NCBI RefSeq assembly: GCF_008253865.1
Contig: NZ_CP042331.1
Location: 3,630,001 to 3,694,000 of the forward strand
DNA from: Bosea sp. F3-2
Lineage (GTDB): Bacteria; Pseudomonadota; Alphaproteobacteria; Rhizobiales; Beijerinckiaceae
Direction of reading: 5' to 3'
DNA length: 64,000 bases
Shown one piece after another: positions 16,853-25,730 of the stretch; the first letter of the stretch is position 1, and each line of letters begins with the position of its first letter. The position numbers were made by a program, and so were the translations under genes. The notes below the pieces were generated by a model. The model was not told where the DNA came from. It ran no database searches and saw nothing but the letters and a program-made list of their open reading frames with translations.

Positions 16853-17884
16853 ATGCGCCGTGCCTTTTCGTTGCTGCCCGCCCTCTTCGCCGTCGCAGCC
16901 GGCACTGCCCTGCTTGCTACGCCAGCCGCCGCCGGGCCGACGCAATATCCGCTGACGCTGGAGAATTGCCGGGAGACGATCACCTTCAACGCCGCGCCCA
17001 AGCGGGTCGTCGCGATCGGCCAAACCCAGACGGAAATCCTCTACGCGCTCGGCCTCGGGGACCGTGTGGTCGGCACCGCCGTCTGGTTCTCGCCCGTCGC
17101 CAAGCCCTATGAGGCCGTCAACGCCAAGGTGAAGCGCCTCGCCGACAATGATCCGAGTTTCGAGGCGGTGGTCGGACAGGAGCCGGATCTCGTCACCGCG
17201 ATGTTCGAATGGCATGTCGGGCCGAACGGCATCGTCGGCAAGCGCGACCAGTTCCACAAGGTGAAGGTGCCGACCTACATCTCGCCGACCGACTGCGTCG
17301 GCAAGGACAATTCCGGCCCCGGCGACGGCGTGCGCACGCAGATGTTCTCGATGGAGCTGGTCTATCGCAACATCCGCGAGTTCGGGCAGATCTTCGATGT
17401 CTCCGACCGGGCCGAGAAGCTGGTCGCGGAGCTCAAGGCGCGCGAGGACAAGGCGGTCGAATCCGTCGCGAAGCTGAAGGCGCAGGACGTCCCCGTCGTC
17501 GTCTGGTTCTCCAGCAAGGACATCAAGGGCGACGGCTTCATGGCCGGCAAGAACGGCGTGCCCGCCTATATCCTGTCGAAGCTCGGGGCGCGCAACATCA
17601 TCACCACCAATGAGGAATGGCCGCTGGTCGGCTGGGAGAGCATCGCCGCGGCCAACCCGGCGGTGATCGTCACGGTGAAGATGGACCGGCGCCGCTTCCC
17701 GGCTGATGACATCGAGAAGAAGCTCGCATTCCTGAAGACCGACCCCGTCGCCAGCAAGCTCGATGCGGTGAAGGGCAACCGCGTCGTGATCATGGATGTC
17801 GGCGCAACCCGCGCGGGGCTCGACACGGTTGACGGCATCGAGACGCTCGCCAAGGCGATCGCCAGCTTCGGCCTCACCCCTTGA
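16853..17884 (+). CDS. Periplasmic cobalamin/Fe-chelate binding protein (BtuF/FecB-like)
   Basis: 343 aa with a signal peptide (MRRAFSLLPALF, cleavage near TPAAAG). It has the class III (PeriBP_2) fold: PKRVVAIGQTQTEILYALG at the start of the first lobe, LADNDPSFEAVVGQEPDLV, then WPLVGWESIAAANPAVIV in the second lobe. The ATG at 16853 is the only start that begins directly with the signal peptide. Location behind a cobalamin riboswitch argues for corrinoid uptake. At 343 residues it is longer than E. coli BtuF, closer to FecB-like proteins. Confidence 0.86.
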   Translation: MRRAFSLLPALFAVAAGTALLATPAAAGPTQYPLTLENCRETITFNAAPKRVVAIGQTQTEILYALGLGDRVVGTAVWFSPVAKPYEAVNAKVKRLADNDPSFEAVVGQEPDLVTAMFEWHVGPNGIVGKRDQFHKVKVPTYISPTDCVGKDNSGPGDGVRTQMFSMELVYRNIREFGQIFDVSDRAEKLVAELKAREDKAVESVAKLKAQDVPVVVWFSSKDIKGDGFMAGKNGVPAYILSKLGARNIITTNEEWPLVGWESIAAANPAVIVTVKMDRRRFPADDIEKKLAFLKTDPVASKLDAVKGNRVVIMDVGATRAGLDTVDGIETLAKAIASFGLTP

Positions 17885-18924
17885 GCCACGCCGCCCACGG
17901 CCCGAACTGGCCGGCGCGGATCGGCGTCGCGCTCCTGTCGCTGGTGGCGCTCACTGTCTCGGTGGCGCTGGCGGTGACGATCGGCGAGATGGCGATCCCA
18001 TTCGATGTCGCCCTCAAGGCGCTCGGCAACGGGCTGTTCGATCTCGGCCTGCCGGTCGGCGCGATCCAGCAGGGCGTCATCTTCGATTACCGCTTGAGCC
18101 GGGCGCTGATGGCGGGATTGTGCGGCGGAGCACTGGCGCTGTCGGGCGTGATCCTGCAGGCGCTGCTGCGCAATCCGCTGGCCGAGCCCTATATCCTCGG
18201 CATCTCGGCCGGCGCCTCCACCGGCGCGGTCGCGGTGCTGATCCTCGGCGTCGGCATCGGTGGCATGGCGGTGAGCCTGTCGACCGGCGCCTTCATCGGC
18301 GCCTGTGCGGCACTCGCCGTCGTCGCGCTGCTCGCGTCGGGGGCTGGCGGGGCGAGCGACCGCGTCATCCTGGCCGGCGTCGCCGCCTCGCAGCTCTTCA
18401 ACGCCGCGACAGCGACCATCGTGACGACGCTCGCCAGCGCCGAGCAGGCGCGCGGCGTGATGTTCTGGCTGCTCGGCAATTTCGGCGGGGTGCGCTGGCC
18501 GGATCTGTGGATCGCGACGCCGGTCGCGCTGATCAGCTTCGGCATCTGCATGCTGCACGCCAAGGCGCTCGACGCCTTCGCCTTCGGCGTCGATGCTGCG
18601 GCCTCGCTCGGCGTGGCGGTGGTGCGCGTTCGGATCGTGCTGTTCGCGACGACCGCGGTGATGACCGCCGCGATGGTCAGCATCGTCGGCACGATCGGCT
18701 TCGTCGGCCTCGTCATCCCGCATGCGGCGCGCTTCCTCGTAGGCTCGGGCCATGCCCGGCTGTTGCCGGCCTGCCTCGTCATCGGTGCGATCTTCATGAT
18801 CCTCGCCGATATCCTCTCGCGCGTGCTGGTGCCGCAGCAGATCCTGCCGATCGGCGTGGTCACCGCCCTGTTCGGCGCGCCCGCCTTCGCACTGATCCTC
18901 TATCGCGCCCGGAAGCCGGCATGA
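17881..18924 (+). CDS. FecCD/BtuC-family ABC transporter permease
   Basis: 347 aa, about ten transmembrane segments. RNPLAEPYILGISAGASTGAV is cut here as the family motif NPLAEPYILGISAG, with GTIGFVGLVIPHAAR as the cytoplasmic coupling helix that docks on BtuD. The start is a TTG at 17881 overlapping the binding-protein stop (TTGA), so translation is probably coupled. It forms a homodimeric channel for cobalamin or a related chelate. Confidence 0.92.
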   Translation: MSHAAHGPNWPARIGVALLSLVALTVSVALAVTIGEMAIPFDVALKALGNGLFDLGLPVGAIQQGVIFDYRLSRALMAGLCGGALALSGVILQALLRNPLAEPYILGISAGASTGAVAVLILGVGIGGMAVSLSTGAFIGACAALAVVALLASGAGGASDRVILAGVAASQLFNAATATIVTTLASAEQARGVMFWLLGNFGGVRWPDLWIATPVALISFGICMLHAKALDAFAFGVDAAASLGVAVVRVRIVLFATTAVMTAAMVSIVGTIGFVGLVIPHAARFLVGSGHARLLPACLVIGAIFMILADILSRVLVPQQILPIGVVTALFGAPAFALILYRARKPA

Positions 18925-19706
18925 CGCTCGCGACGCATGACGTGCGCTGGGGCGCCGCCGGACGGATGATCGTCGACGGCGTGACGCTTCATGCCGCTCC
19001 CGGCCGCATCCTCGGCCTGATCGGCCCCAACGGCTCGGGAAAATCGAGCCTGCTCAGGCTGCTCTGCAGGCTGCGCAACGTCGCCAGTGGCGTCGTGACG
19101 CTCGACGCACGCGACATCGCCACGGTGCCGCGCCGCGAACTGGCGCGCCGGCTCGCCTTCGTCGAGCAGCAGGCCACGACCGAGGTCCAGCTTTCCGTGT
19201 GCGACGTCGTGCGCCTCGGCCGCACGCCGCATCGCGCCGCGCTCGCCTCCTGGGCCACAGCGGACGAGGCCGCCGTCAACGCGGCGCTCGCCCGCGTCGG
19301 GCTCGCCGACAGGCACGAGCAGCTCTGGCACACCCTCTCGGGCGGGGAGCGCCAGCGCGTGCACATCGCCCGGGCGCTGGCGCAGGAGCCGAGCGAGCTG
19401 ATCCTCGACGAACCGACCAACCATCTCGACATCCAGCACCAGCTCTCGATCCTGACGCTGATCCGGCGGCTCGGCGTCACCTGCATCGTTGCGCTGCACG
19501 ATCTCAACCTCGCCGCGCTGTTCTGCGACGAGATCGCGCTGCTGCATCAGGGGCAGCTCCTGGCCGCCGGCGCGCCGGAAGCCGTCCTGACGGAGGAGAC
19601 GATCCGCGCGGTCTTCGGTGTCGCCGTGGCGATCCGGCCGGGCACCGCCGGGCGCCGCCATATCGAATATCTGGTCGATCTGGAGCGCGGCGAAGCGGGA
19701 GCGTGA
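18921..19706 (+). CDS. BtuD/FecE-family ABC transporter ATP-binding protein
   Basis: 261 aa. Walker A GPNGSGKSS, Q-loop VEQQA, signature LSGGERQR, Walker B LILDEPTNHLD and H-loop ALHDLN match the cobalamin/Fe-siderophore importer ATPases. The ATG overlaps the permease stop (ATGA). It is the last gene of the riboswitch-controlled unit; no TonB-dependent receptor gene (btuB) is nearby, so the outer-membrane step must be encoded elsewhere. Confidence 0.92.
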   Translation: MTLATHDVRWGAAGRMIVDGVTLHAAPGRILGLIGPNGSGKSSLLRLLCRLRNVASGVVTLDARDIATVPRRELARRLAFVEQQATTEVQLSVCDVVRLGRTPHRAALASWATADEAAVNAALARVGLADRHEQLWHTLSGGERQRVHIARALAQEPSELILDEPTNHLDIQHQLSILTLIRRLGVTCIVALHDLNLAALFCDEIALLHQGQLLAAGAPEAVLTEETIRAVFGVAVAIRPGTAGRRHIEYLVDLERGEAGA

Positions 19707-19719
19707 CTGAGAGCCTGCT

Positions 19720-19900
19720 GATTTTACGCGGAAACACGGCATCATCCCGGGCTTGACCCGGGATCCATGCCAGAGCGTTTCCGACAAAGGTTCAGGCATG
19801 GATCCCGGCTCTCCGCGGAGTTTATCCTTGGGCCGATCAAAGATCGGACCCGAGGGCTCCGGCCGGGATGACCCGCGCTTCCATGAAAACGCAGCATGTT
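19720..19900. repeat. Interspersed palindromic repeat, family A (copy 2)
   Basis: About 181 bp matching 8368-8546 over most of its length, including CCGCGGAGTTTATCCTTGG and GCCGATCAAAGATCGG. It lies between the convergent ABC ATPase (+) and phosphatase (-) genes, where it could serve as a bidirectional terminator. Confidence 0.82.
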
Positions 19901-19936
19901 CTAAGGCGCGCATGTGCCGCAGGCCTTGAAACCCGT

Positions 19937-20467
19937 TCACTGGCCGGAGGCTTTTCCTCCGGAATGCACCGCCTCTTCGGCGTAGCGCGCGACCAGCTGC
20001 TTCTGCACCTCCGTCTCCGGCCCCGAGCCAGCGGCGGTGATGGCTGCGACCGCCTCCTCGCCGCTCAGGCCGAGCGCGACCAGGATGCAGGTCGCGACCA
20101 TGCCGGTCCGGCCGATGCCGGCGGCGCAGTGAACGAACAATTGCCTGCCCGCCTTCAGGTCGTGGGCGGCTTGTTCGGCAAGAGCCCTCAGGCCGCCCCC
20201 ATCATCGGGAACGCCGAAATCGCCGATCGGAAAGCGCGTGACGGGAATGCCGAGATCGGACTGCCGCGCAGCGTAATCCGGCGACTTCAGCGCGATCTCT
20301 TCCGAGGGCGTCAGGCAGATGATGCGGCCGATCCTTTGCTGGGTCAGGTCAGCCAGATCGTTCTCCAGCGGCCGCAGCCGGCCCGGCATCGGCCCGAGCC
20401 AGAGCGTGCCGGCAATCTCGGCCGGCAGATCGACGCGTCGCATGAAACCGGTTTGGGTGCTGATCAT
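19937..20467 (-). CDS. Dual-specificity / tyrosine-type protein phosphatase
   Basis: 176 aa. HCAAGIGRTG is the CX5R phosphatase P-loop with its catalytic Cys and Arg; GDFGVPDD about 30 residues earlier supplies the general-acid aspartate region. The ATG at 20467 has GGAGG 6 nt upstream and is preferred to a TTG at 20494. It lies immediately after ackA on the same strand, so it is the final gene of the Pta-AckA unit; its substrate is unknown. It could also act on phosphorylated metabolites rather than protein. Confidence 0.82.
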   Translation of the reverse strand: MISTQTGFMRRVDLPAEIAGTLWLGPMPGRLRPLENDLADLTQQRIGRIICLTPSEEIALKSPDYAARQSDLGIPVTRFPIGDFGVPDDGGGLRALAEQAAHDLKAGRQLFVHCAAGIGRTGMVATCILVALGLSGEEAVAAITAAGSGPETEVQKQLVARYAEEAVHSGGKASGQ

Positions 20468-20490
20468 CCCAGCCTCCCTCGTTCTATCGA

Positions 20491-21597
20491 TCAAGCGAGC
20501 AGCGCCTTCGCCTGGACGGCCATGACGCGCTCCTCATTAGCCGGAATCACCAGAACCTTGAAATCGCCAAGGAAGCTGAGACGATCGAGGATGGCGTTGC
20601 GAACCGGCGCGGCATGCTCCCCGATGCCGCCGGTGAAGACCAGGCCGTCGATGCCGCCCATCGCCGCCGCCATTGCCGCGCTGAACTGCGCGACCTTCAG
20701 CGCGAAATAATGGAGGGCGAAACGGGCGCGGGGATCGTCGCTGTTCAGCAACGTTTCGACATCGTTGGAGAGACCGGACAGGCCGAGCAGGCCGGAGCGC
20801 TCATAGAGCGCGTCCGAGACCTCTTCAGCGCTCATGCCCAGGCTCTGGAACATGTAGAGCACCGCGCCGGCGTCGAGCGCGCCGCAACGTGTGCCCATCG
20901 GCAAGCCGTCAAGTGCCGTCATCCCCATGGTCGTGTCGATGCTGCGGCCGCCCCGGATGGCGCAGAGACTGGCGCCATTGCCGAGATGGGCAGCGACGAC
21001 GCGGCCGGCATGGAGATCGAGATGCCGCTCGGCCAGCACCATCTCCAACCACTGATAGGACAGGCCGTGGAAGCCGTAGCGGCGGATGCCCTTGTCGCGC
21101 AGCCCCTGTTTGAGCGCGAAATTGTGGGTCAGCGCATCGTGCCGGGCATGGAAGGCAGTGTCGAAGCAGGCGATGTTGGGCACCTCGTCCATCAGGCGCC
21201 GGGCGGCAGCCACCGCGGCGAGATTATGCGGCTGATGCAGCGGCGCCAGCGGCGAGAGCGCTTCCAACGCGGCAAAAACCTCGGGCGTCACCACGACCGG
21301 ATCGGCATAGCGCTCGCCACCATGGACGATGCGATGGGCGACGGCCTGCATCCGCCAGCCATCGTCATGATGGTCGACGAAGGCAAGAACAGCACTCAGC
21401 GCCGTGTCGTGGTCGCAGGCCTGCGGCAGCGCGATGCGCTCGCGCGGGCCGTCGGCGAGGCTCGCATCCATGACCGGTTCCGGCTCGCCGAGGCGCACCG
21501 CCTTGCCGCGAGCGAGCACGCTGAGGTCGTCGCTGCGGAAGACCTGGAATTTGAGGCTGGAGGAGCCGGCGTTGAGGACGAGGATGGTGTCGATCAC
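20491..21597 (-). CDS. ackA: Acetate kinase
   Basis: 368 aa starting at a GTG (21597) that overlaps the upstream transacylase stop by 4 nt. NAGSSSLKFQ at the N-terminus, HRIVHGG, HLGNGAS and FTGGIGEH are the ASKHA-fold motifs of acetate kinase. It interconverts acetyl phosphate and ADP with acetate and ATP, giving substrate-level ATP. Slightly shorter than the usual 395-400 aa enterobacterial form. The partner transacylase is adjacent, completing the acetyl-CoA to acetate route. Confidence 0.95.
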   Translation of the reverse strand: MIDTILVLNAGSSSLKFQVFRSDDLSVLARGKAVRLGEPEPVMDASLADGPRERIALPQACDHDTALSAVLAFVDHHDDGWRMQAVAHRIVHGGERYADPVVVTPEVFAALEALSPLAPLHQPHNLAAVAAARRLMDEVPNIACFDTAFHARHDALTHNFALKQGLRDKGIRRYGFHGLSYQWLEMVLAERHLDLHAGRVVAAHLGNGASLCAIRGGRSIDTTMGMTALDGLPMGTRCGALDAGAVLYMFQSLGMSAEEVSDALYERSGLLGLSGLSNDVETLLNSDDPRARFALHYFALKVAQFSAAMAAAMGGIDGLVFTGGIGEHAAPVRNAILDRLSFLGDFKVLVIPANEERVMAVQAKALLA

Positions 21598-22541
21598 TTG
21601 ATCCGCCCCGTGCGGCGCGCGTCGGCCAGGAGGACGGCCAGCACGCAGGAGAGCAGGCGCGCGCGCAGATTGTCGGCCCGGCTCGTCAGGATGATCGGCA
21701 CCCGCGCGCCGAGCACGATCCCGGCCGCATCGGCACCGCCGAGGAAGATGAGCTGCTTGGCCAGCATGTTGCCGGCTTCGATCTCGGGCACGAGCAGGAT
21801 ATCGGCATGTCCGGCAACGGCTGAGACGATGCCTTTCTCCTTCGCCGCCGCGATGCTGATCGCGTTGTCGAAGGCGAGCGGCCCGTCGACGATGGCATCG
21901 GTGATCTGGCCTCGATCGGCCATCTTGGACAGGGCGGCGGCATCGAGCGTCGCGCACATGCGCGGGTTGACGGTCTCGACGGCAGCGAGCACCGCCACCT
22001 TGGGCAGCTCGTCGACGCCGTTCAGCGCGACATGCCAGAGATTGACGGCGTTCTGGACGATGTCGGCCTTGGTGGCGAGGTCTGGCGAGATGTTGACCGC
22101 CGCGTCGGTGATGATGAAGGGCTTGGGATAGCTCTCGATATGCATGACGAAGGCATGGGAGATGCGCCGCTCGGTCCGCAGGCCGGAGTCGGCGTGCACG
22201 ACCGCGCCCAGCAGTTCGTCGGTATGCAGCGAGCCCTTCATCAGGGCTTCGAGCTTGCCGGTGGCGGCCAGCGAGACGGCCTTTGCCGCCGCTTCATGGC
22301 TGTGCTCGGTGTCAACGACCTCCCAGGGCGAGATATCGACGCCGGCTTCCTGGGCGGCCGCTTGGATACGCGCGGCCGGGCCGATCAGGACCGGATCGAT
22401 CAGCTGCTCGGCGACCGCATCGGCGACGGCCTCGATCACGTTGGCCTTGACGGGATGAACCACCCCTGTGCGCACAGCCGCAAGGTCCTCGCAACGACCG
22501 AGTGCGAGCTGAAAATATTCGGAAGCGGACAGCGTCGTCAT
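21594..22541 (-). CDS. Phosphate acetyl/butyryltransferase (Pta/Ptb family)
   Basis: 315 aa from the ATG at 22541. The single PTA_PTB domain includes the LMKGSLHTDELLGAVV region, FIITDAAVNISPDLATKADI, and the C-terminal GNMLAKQLIFLGGADAAGIV block that binds CoA/phosphate. It converts an acyl-CoA to acyl phosphate for AckA. It lacks the P-loop and DRTGG domains of long Pta enzymes and resembles the domain found in MaoC-fused Pta proteins of rhizobia. Overlap with ackA by 4 nt indicates coupled translation. Confidence 0.9.
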   Translation of the reverse strand: MTTLSASEYFQLALGRCEDLAAVRTGVVHPVKANVIEAVADAVAEQLIDPVLIGPAARIQAAAQEAGVDISPWEVVDTEHSHEAAAKAVSLAATGKLEALMKGSLHTDELLGAVVHADSGLRTERRISHAFVMHIESYPKPFIITDAAVNISPDLATKADIVQNAVNLWHVALNGVDELPKVAVLAAVETVNPRMCATLDAAALSKMADRGQITDAIVDGPLAFDNAISIAAAKEKGIVSAVAGHADILLVPEIEAGNMLAKQLIFLGGADAAGIVLGARVPIILTSRADNLRARLLSCVLAVLLADARRTGRIK

Positions 22542-22597
22542 GGCGCGGCGAGGGCTCCGGGATGGGTAGGTGTTTCGGATAGCGTGACGTGCAGGCG

Positions 22598-23719
22598 TCA
22601 GCCCTGCGCGGCGATCCAGCGGGCGATACCGGGCCAGGTTTCGCTCAGCGTCTTGCGCCCCATGAACAGGCCGATATGGCCGCCGGGCACCAGCTTCTTC
22701 TCGATCTTCTTCCTGGGTGTGCCGACGAGGTCCTCCGCCGCAAAGACCTGCTCGCTGGTGGTGATGTCGTCCTCGGCGCCGGCGAGGAGATAGACCGGGC
22801 AAGTGACGTCCTTCAGGCTCAAACGCCGGCCGAGGCCGACGAACTCGCCCTTGGCGAAGCGGTTCTCCTTGAAGATCTGCTCGATGGCCTGGAGGTAGTA
22901 GACGCCGGGCAGGTCGAGCGGGTTCTCGTACCAGGCCGCGAAGGTCTCGGTGCGGTCGAGATAGTTCTTGTCTGCGATGTTCTGGTAGAGCCGCACGAAC
23001 TTGTCGACGTAGTGCTCGGCGGGATGCATGTTCTTCCAGCCGGCGAGCATGAAGCGCCCCGGCATCAGGCCGCGCCCGAGCCTGACCATGTCGCGATAGC
23101 TCTTCAGCGGCAGGGTCTGCGCCATGCGCTTGATCGGCCCATTGCCGGCATCGGCGTCGATCGGGGAGCCGGCCAGGACCAGCGACTTGACCTTGCCCGG
23201 GAAGCGCGAGGCCAGCATCGCGCTGAGCCAACCGCCCTGGCAGAGGCCGACCAGATGCACGACGCCGCCGAGATCGTCGATCGCGGCGTTGAGCTCGGCC
23301 AGATAGGTGTCGATGCTGAAATAGCGCATCTCCTGCGTCGCGGACTTCCAGTCGGTGACAAGGACGTGGCCGATGCCGTTGGCGAGCATCGTCTCGACGA
23401 GGCTTTGGCCCTTGTCGTAATCGGCGATGGTCGCGCCATGCCCGGCATAGGGCGCGTCGATCAGGACAGGAATTCCGCCTGAGTCGGGATTGCCGAATTC
23501 GCGCAAGGACATCGTCGGCAGGTCGAGGCGCACCGTGTTCGGCGTCGCCCAGTCCGGCGGCGGCGGGCGGGTGATCTTCACCGCCTCGGAGAGGAAATCG
23601 AGATTGCGCTCGGTCAGGCGCAGGGCGGCGTCGACGGGCCAGAACCAGGGCAGGCTGAGTTCGTCGGAACCGCTTGTCGGCTGGCGAGATGTCTTTATTG
23701 CGTTTCGGCTGGTAGCCAT
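22598..23719 (-). CDS. PhaC-like alpha/beta hydrolase with cysteine nucleophile (poly-hydroxyalkanoate polymerase/depolymerase relative)
   Basis: 373 aa alpha/beta hydrolase. The nucleophile elbow is GLCQGG with Cys160, the GxCxG form of PHA synthases rather than the GxSxG of ordinary hydrolases. An aspartate in LLAGAEDD and the histidine in GGHIGLF complete a Cys-Asp-His triad. The length matches class III PhaC (about 355 aa), but no PhaE partner is nearby and the N-terminal domain of class I enzymes is missing. It heads the Pta-AckA-phosphatase unit and has an FNR/FixK-type box about 73-86 nt upstream. Role: probably CoA-thioester or polyester chemistry under low oxygen; inference. Confidence 0.8.
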   Translation of the reverse strand: MATSRNAIKTSRQPTSGSDELSLPWFWPVDAALRLTERNLDFLSEAVKITRPPPPDWATPNTVRLDLPTMSLREFGNPDSGGIPVLIDAPYAGHGATIADYDKGQSLVETMLANGIGHVLVTDWKSATQEMRYFSIDTYLAELNAAIDDLGGVVHLVGLCQGGWLSAMLASRFPGKVKSLVLAGSPIDADAGNGPIKRMAQTLPLKSYRDMVRLGRGLMPGRFMLAGWKNMHPAEHYVDKFVRLYQNIADKNYLDRTETFAAWYENPLDLPGVYYLQAIEQIFKENRFAKGEFVGLGRRLSLKDVTCPVYLLAGAEDDITTSEQVFAAEDLVGTPRKKIEKKLVPGGHIGLFMGRKTLSETWPGIARWIAAQG

Positions 23720-23791
23720 GGTCGAAACACCCGCATCGTCGGTCGGCCCGGACCGTAGACAGCCGATCTGGCCGAGGCAACCGCGGCGGCC

Positions 23792-23805
23792 TTGCGCCAG
23801 GTCAA
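23792..23805. promoter_or_regulatory. FNR/FixK-type box upstream of the PhaC-like/pta/ackA unit
   Basis: TTGCGCCAGGTCAA matches the half-site pattern TTG(A/C)-N6-(T/G)CAA of FixK/FNR sites on either strand. It overlaps the stop codon of the upstream P-type ATPase gene, and its centre lies about 80 nt before the PhaC-like ATG, leaving room for an activator at -41.5 and a 35-40 nt leader. Homologous clusters in rhizobia respond to oxygen limitation through FixLJ-FixK. Confidence 0.5.
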
Positions 23806-25694
23806 ACCCCGTCTGCGATGCGCGGCTCCGGAGCGGCCTCCAGATTGCGGCCCGGCGCCATCGGGCCGACGAGCGTGCGCAGGGCGTTGACGATGACAGC
23901 CACGTCGATGCCCTGCTGCAGGAAGGCTCCGACGACGGGCGGAATGTAACCGAAAGCTGCGAAGACCATCGCGACCCCCGACAGGCCGAGGCCGACGACG
24001 ATGCTCTGCTGCGCGATCGCCCGCGTCCGCTGCGCGATCGCGACCGCTTCCGCGACCCGGTCGATCCTGTCGACCAGGATCACCACATCGGCCGCTTCGG
24101 AGGAAGCGGTTGCACCTCTTGCGCCCATCGCCACGCCGACATCGGCGGCGGCCAGCGCCGGTGCGTCGTTCAAGCCGTCCCCGACCATCATCGTCGGCTG
24201 ACGCGCCTTCTCCGCCGCGATGGCAGCGACCTTCTCGGCGGGGCTGCAATCGGCTTTGACCTCATCGATAGCGAGGTGAGCGGCAACCTCGGCCGCCGTA
24301 CCGGCATCGTCGCCCGTCACCATCAGGATGCGATTGACCCCGGCGCCATGCAGACGGTCCAGCGTCACGCGCGCGTCGGGCCGCACCGCATCCGCCAAGG
24401 CAAGGAAACCGACGAGCTGCCCATCGATAGCGACAAAGACGGCAAGAGCAGCGGCACCGCCGAGGCCCGCTTGTGCCGTCCGGGCCCAGTCCGGCAGCGG
24501 CCTTTCGCCCAGCACGAGGCTGCGCGAGCCGGCGCGGACATGCCTGCCGTCCACGACGCCTTCGAGACCCGAGCCCCGATATTCCCGCACCGCGGTGGGC
24601 TGAGAGAGGGGCTGCAACTTCTGGCGCGCCAGCGCGACCAGCGTTTCGGCGAGCACATGGTGCGAGGCCTGTTCGAGCGAGGCAACGAGACGAAGGATCT
24701 CGTCCGCCTCGACCGCGGGAGCCGTGTCCAGCGCGACCAGCCGGGCTCCGCCCTCGGTCAGGGTTCCGGTCTTGTCGAAGATCGCCGTGCGGACCTGCCC
24801 GAGCGCCTCGATGGCTGAGCTGCCCTTCATCAGGATGCCGGCACGGGCGGCACGGGAAACGCCGCCGATGAAGGCGACCGGCGCGGCCAGGATCAGCGGG
24901 CAAGGCGTAGCGACGACCAGCACGGCGAGCGCGCGGATCGGATCGCCCGAGAGCCACCAGGCGAGACCGGCGACAATCAAGGTCGCTGGCAGCAGCAGCA
25001 GCGCGAAGCGATCGGCCATGCGGATGAAGGGGGCCTTCGCGGTCTGCGCCGCCTCGACCATGCGGACGATGCCGGCATAGGTGCTGTCGCGCGCCGCCGC
25101 GGCGGCGCGATAGCGGAAAGCTTCGCCAGCATTGACGGTGCCGCTGCGCAGCACCTCGCCTTTTGCCTTCGCTTCGGGCAGCGGCTCGCCGGTGACGGCG
25201 GATTCGTCCAGCCGGGCCTCGGCATCGAGGAGCTCGCCGTCCACCGGCAGCATCTCGCCGGCCCGCACCAGCAGTTCGTCACCGACGGCCACATCCTCCG
25301 CGGCGACATCGACAAGGCCACCCGCCTCCTGGCGGTGAGCGATGCGCGGCGTCCGGTCCCGCAGCGAGCGGAGCTCGCGCTCCGCCTTGCCGCGCGCATA
25401 GTCCTCCAGCAGGTTGCCGCCGGAATACATCATGGCGACGACCACGCCGGCGAGTGGCTCGCCCATCGCGATGGACGCGATCATGGCGACGAGGGCGATC
25501 GCGTCCACGCCGAGCCGCCCGGCCAGCATGTCGCGGATCATCGAGACCGCCAGCGCCACGGCAACCGGGATGGTGGCTGCCGTCCAGATCAGGTCCGGCG
25601 ACCACGCGCCGTCGACACGGCCAGCAAGCAGCCCAGCGACAGCGCCTGCCAGCGCGATGGCGAACAGGCTCAGATGGATGACCATCTCACGCAT
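23802..25694 (-). CDS. Heavy-metal P1B-type ATPase without N-terminal metal-binding domain
   Basis: 630 aa. The A-domain contains LDESAVTGEPLP, the phosphorylation site is DKTGTLTE and the hinge motif is MVGDGLNDAPAL. The transmembrane metal site reads TPCPL, not the CPC of Cu/Zn pumps or SPC of P1B-4. The nucleotide-domain His-Pro dipeptide conserved in P1B ATPases appears as SHH instead of (S/E)HP. No HMA or His-rich N-terminus. Metal specificity therefore cannot be assigned. It is 36 nt after the ABC-2 permease gene on the same strand. Confidence 0.88.
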   Translation of the reverse strand: MREMVIHLSLFAIALAGAVAGLLAGRVDGAWSPDLIWTAATIPVAVALAVSMIRDMLAGRLGVDAIALVAMIASIAMGEPLAGVVVAMMYSGGNLLEDYARGKAERELRSLRDRTPRIAHRQEAGGLVDVAAEDVAVGDELLVRAGEMLPVDGELLDAEARLDESAVTGEPLPEAKAKGEVLRSGTVNAGEAFRYRAAAAARDSTYAGIVRMVEAAQTAKAPFIRMADRFALLLLPATLIVAGLAWWLSGDPIRALAVLVVATPCPLILAAPVAFIGGVSRAARAGILMKGSSAIEALGQVRTAIFDKTGTLTEGGARLVALDTAPAVEADEILRLVASLEQASHHVLAETLVALARQKLQPLSQPTAVREYRGSGLEGVVDGRHVRAGSRSLVLGERPLPDWARTAQAGLGGAAALAVFVAIDGQLVGFLALADAVRPDARVTLDRLHGAGVNRILMVTGDDAGTAAEVAAHLAIDEVKADCSPAEKVAAIAAEKARQPTMMVGDGLNDAPALAAADVGVAMGARGATASSEAADVVILVDRIDRVAEAVAIAQRTRAIAQQSIVVGLGLSGVAMVFAAFGYIPPVVGAFLQQGIDVAVIVNALRTLVGPMAPGRNLEAAPEPRIADGV

Positions 25695-25730
25695 CGAAAC
25701 TGCTCCGGTTTCGCCTCGGGCCGGCGTCGC

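Noticed and set aside
16785..16955. Possible small ORF starting at ATG 16785 after the leader palindrome
   Set aside because: The frame is Pro/Ser-rich and runs out of frame through the binding-protein signal peptide, which is well supported.
22598..23719. Calling the hydrolase a bona fide PHA synthase
   Set aside because: The Cys triad fits, but the class I N-terminal domain and a class III PhaE partner are both missing.
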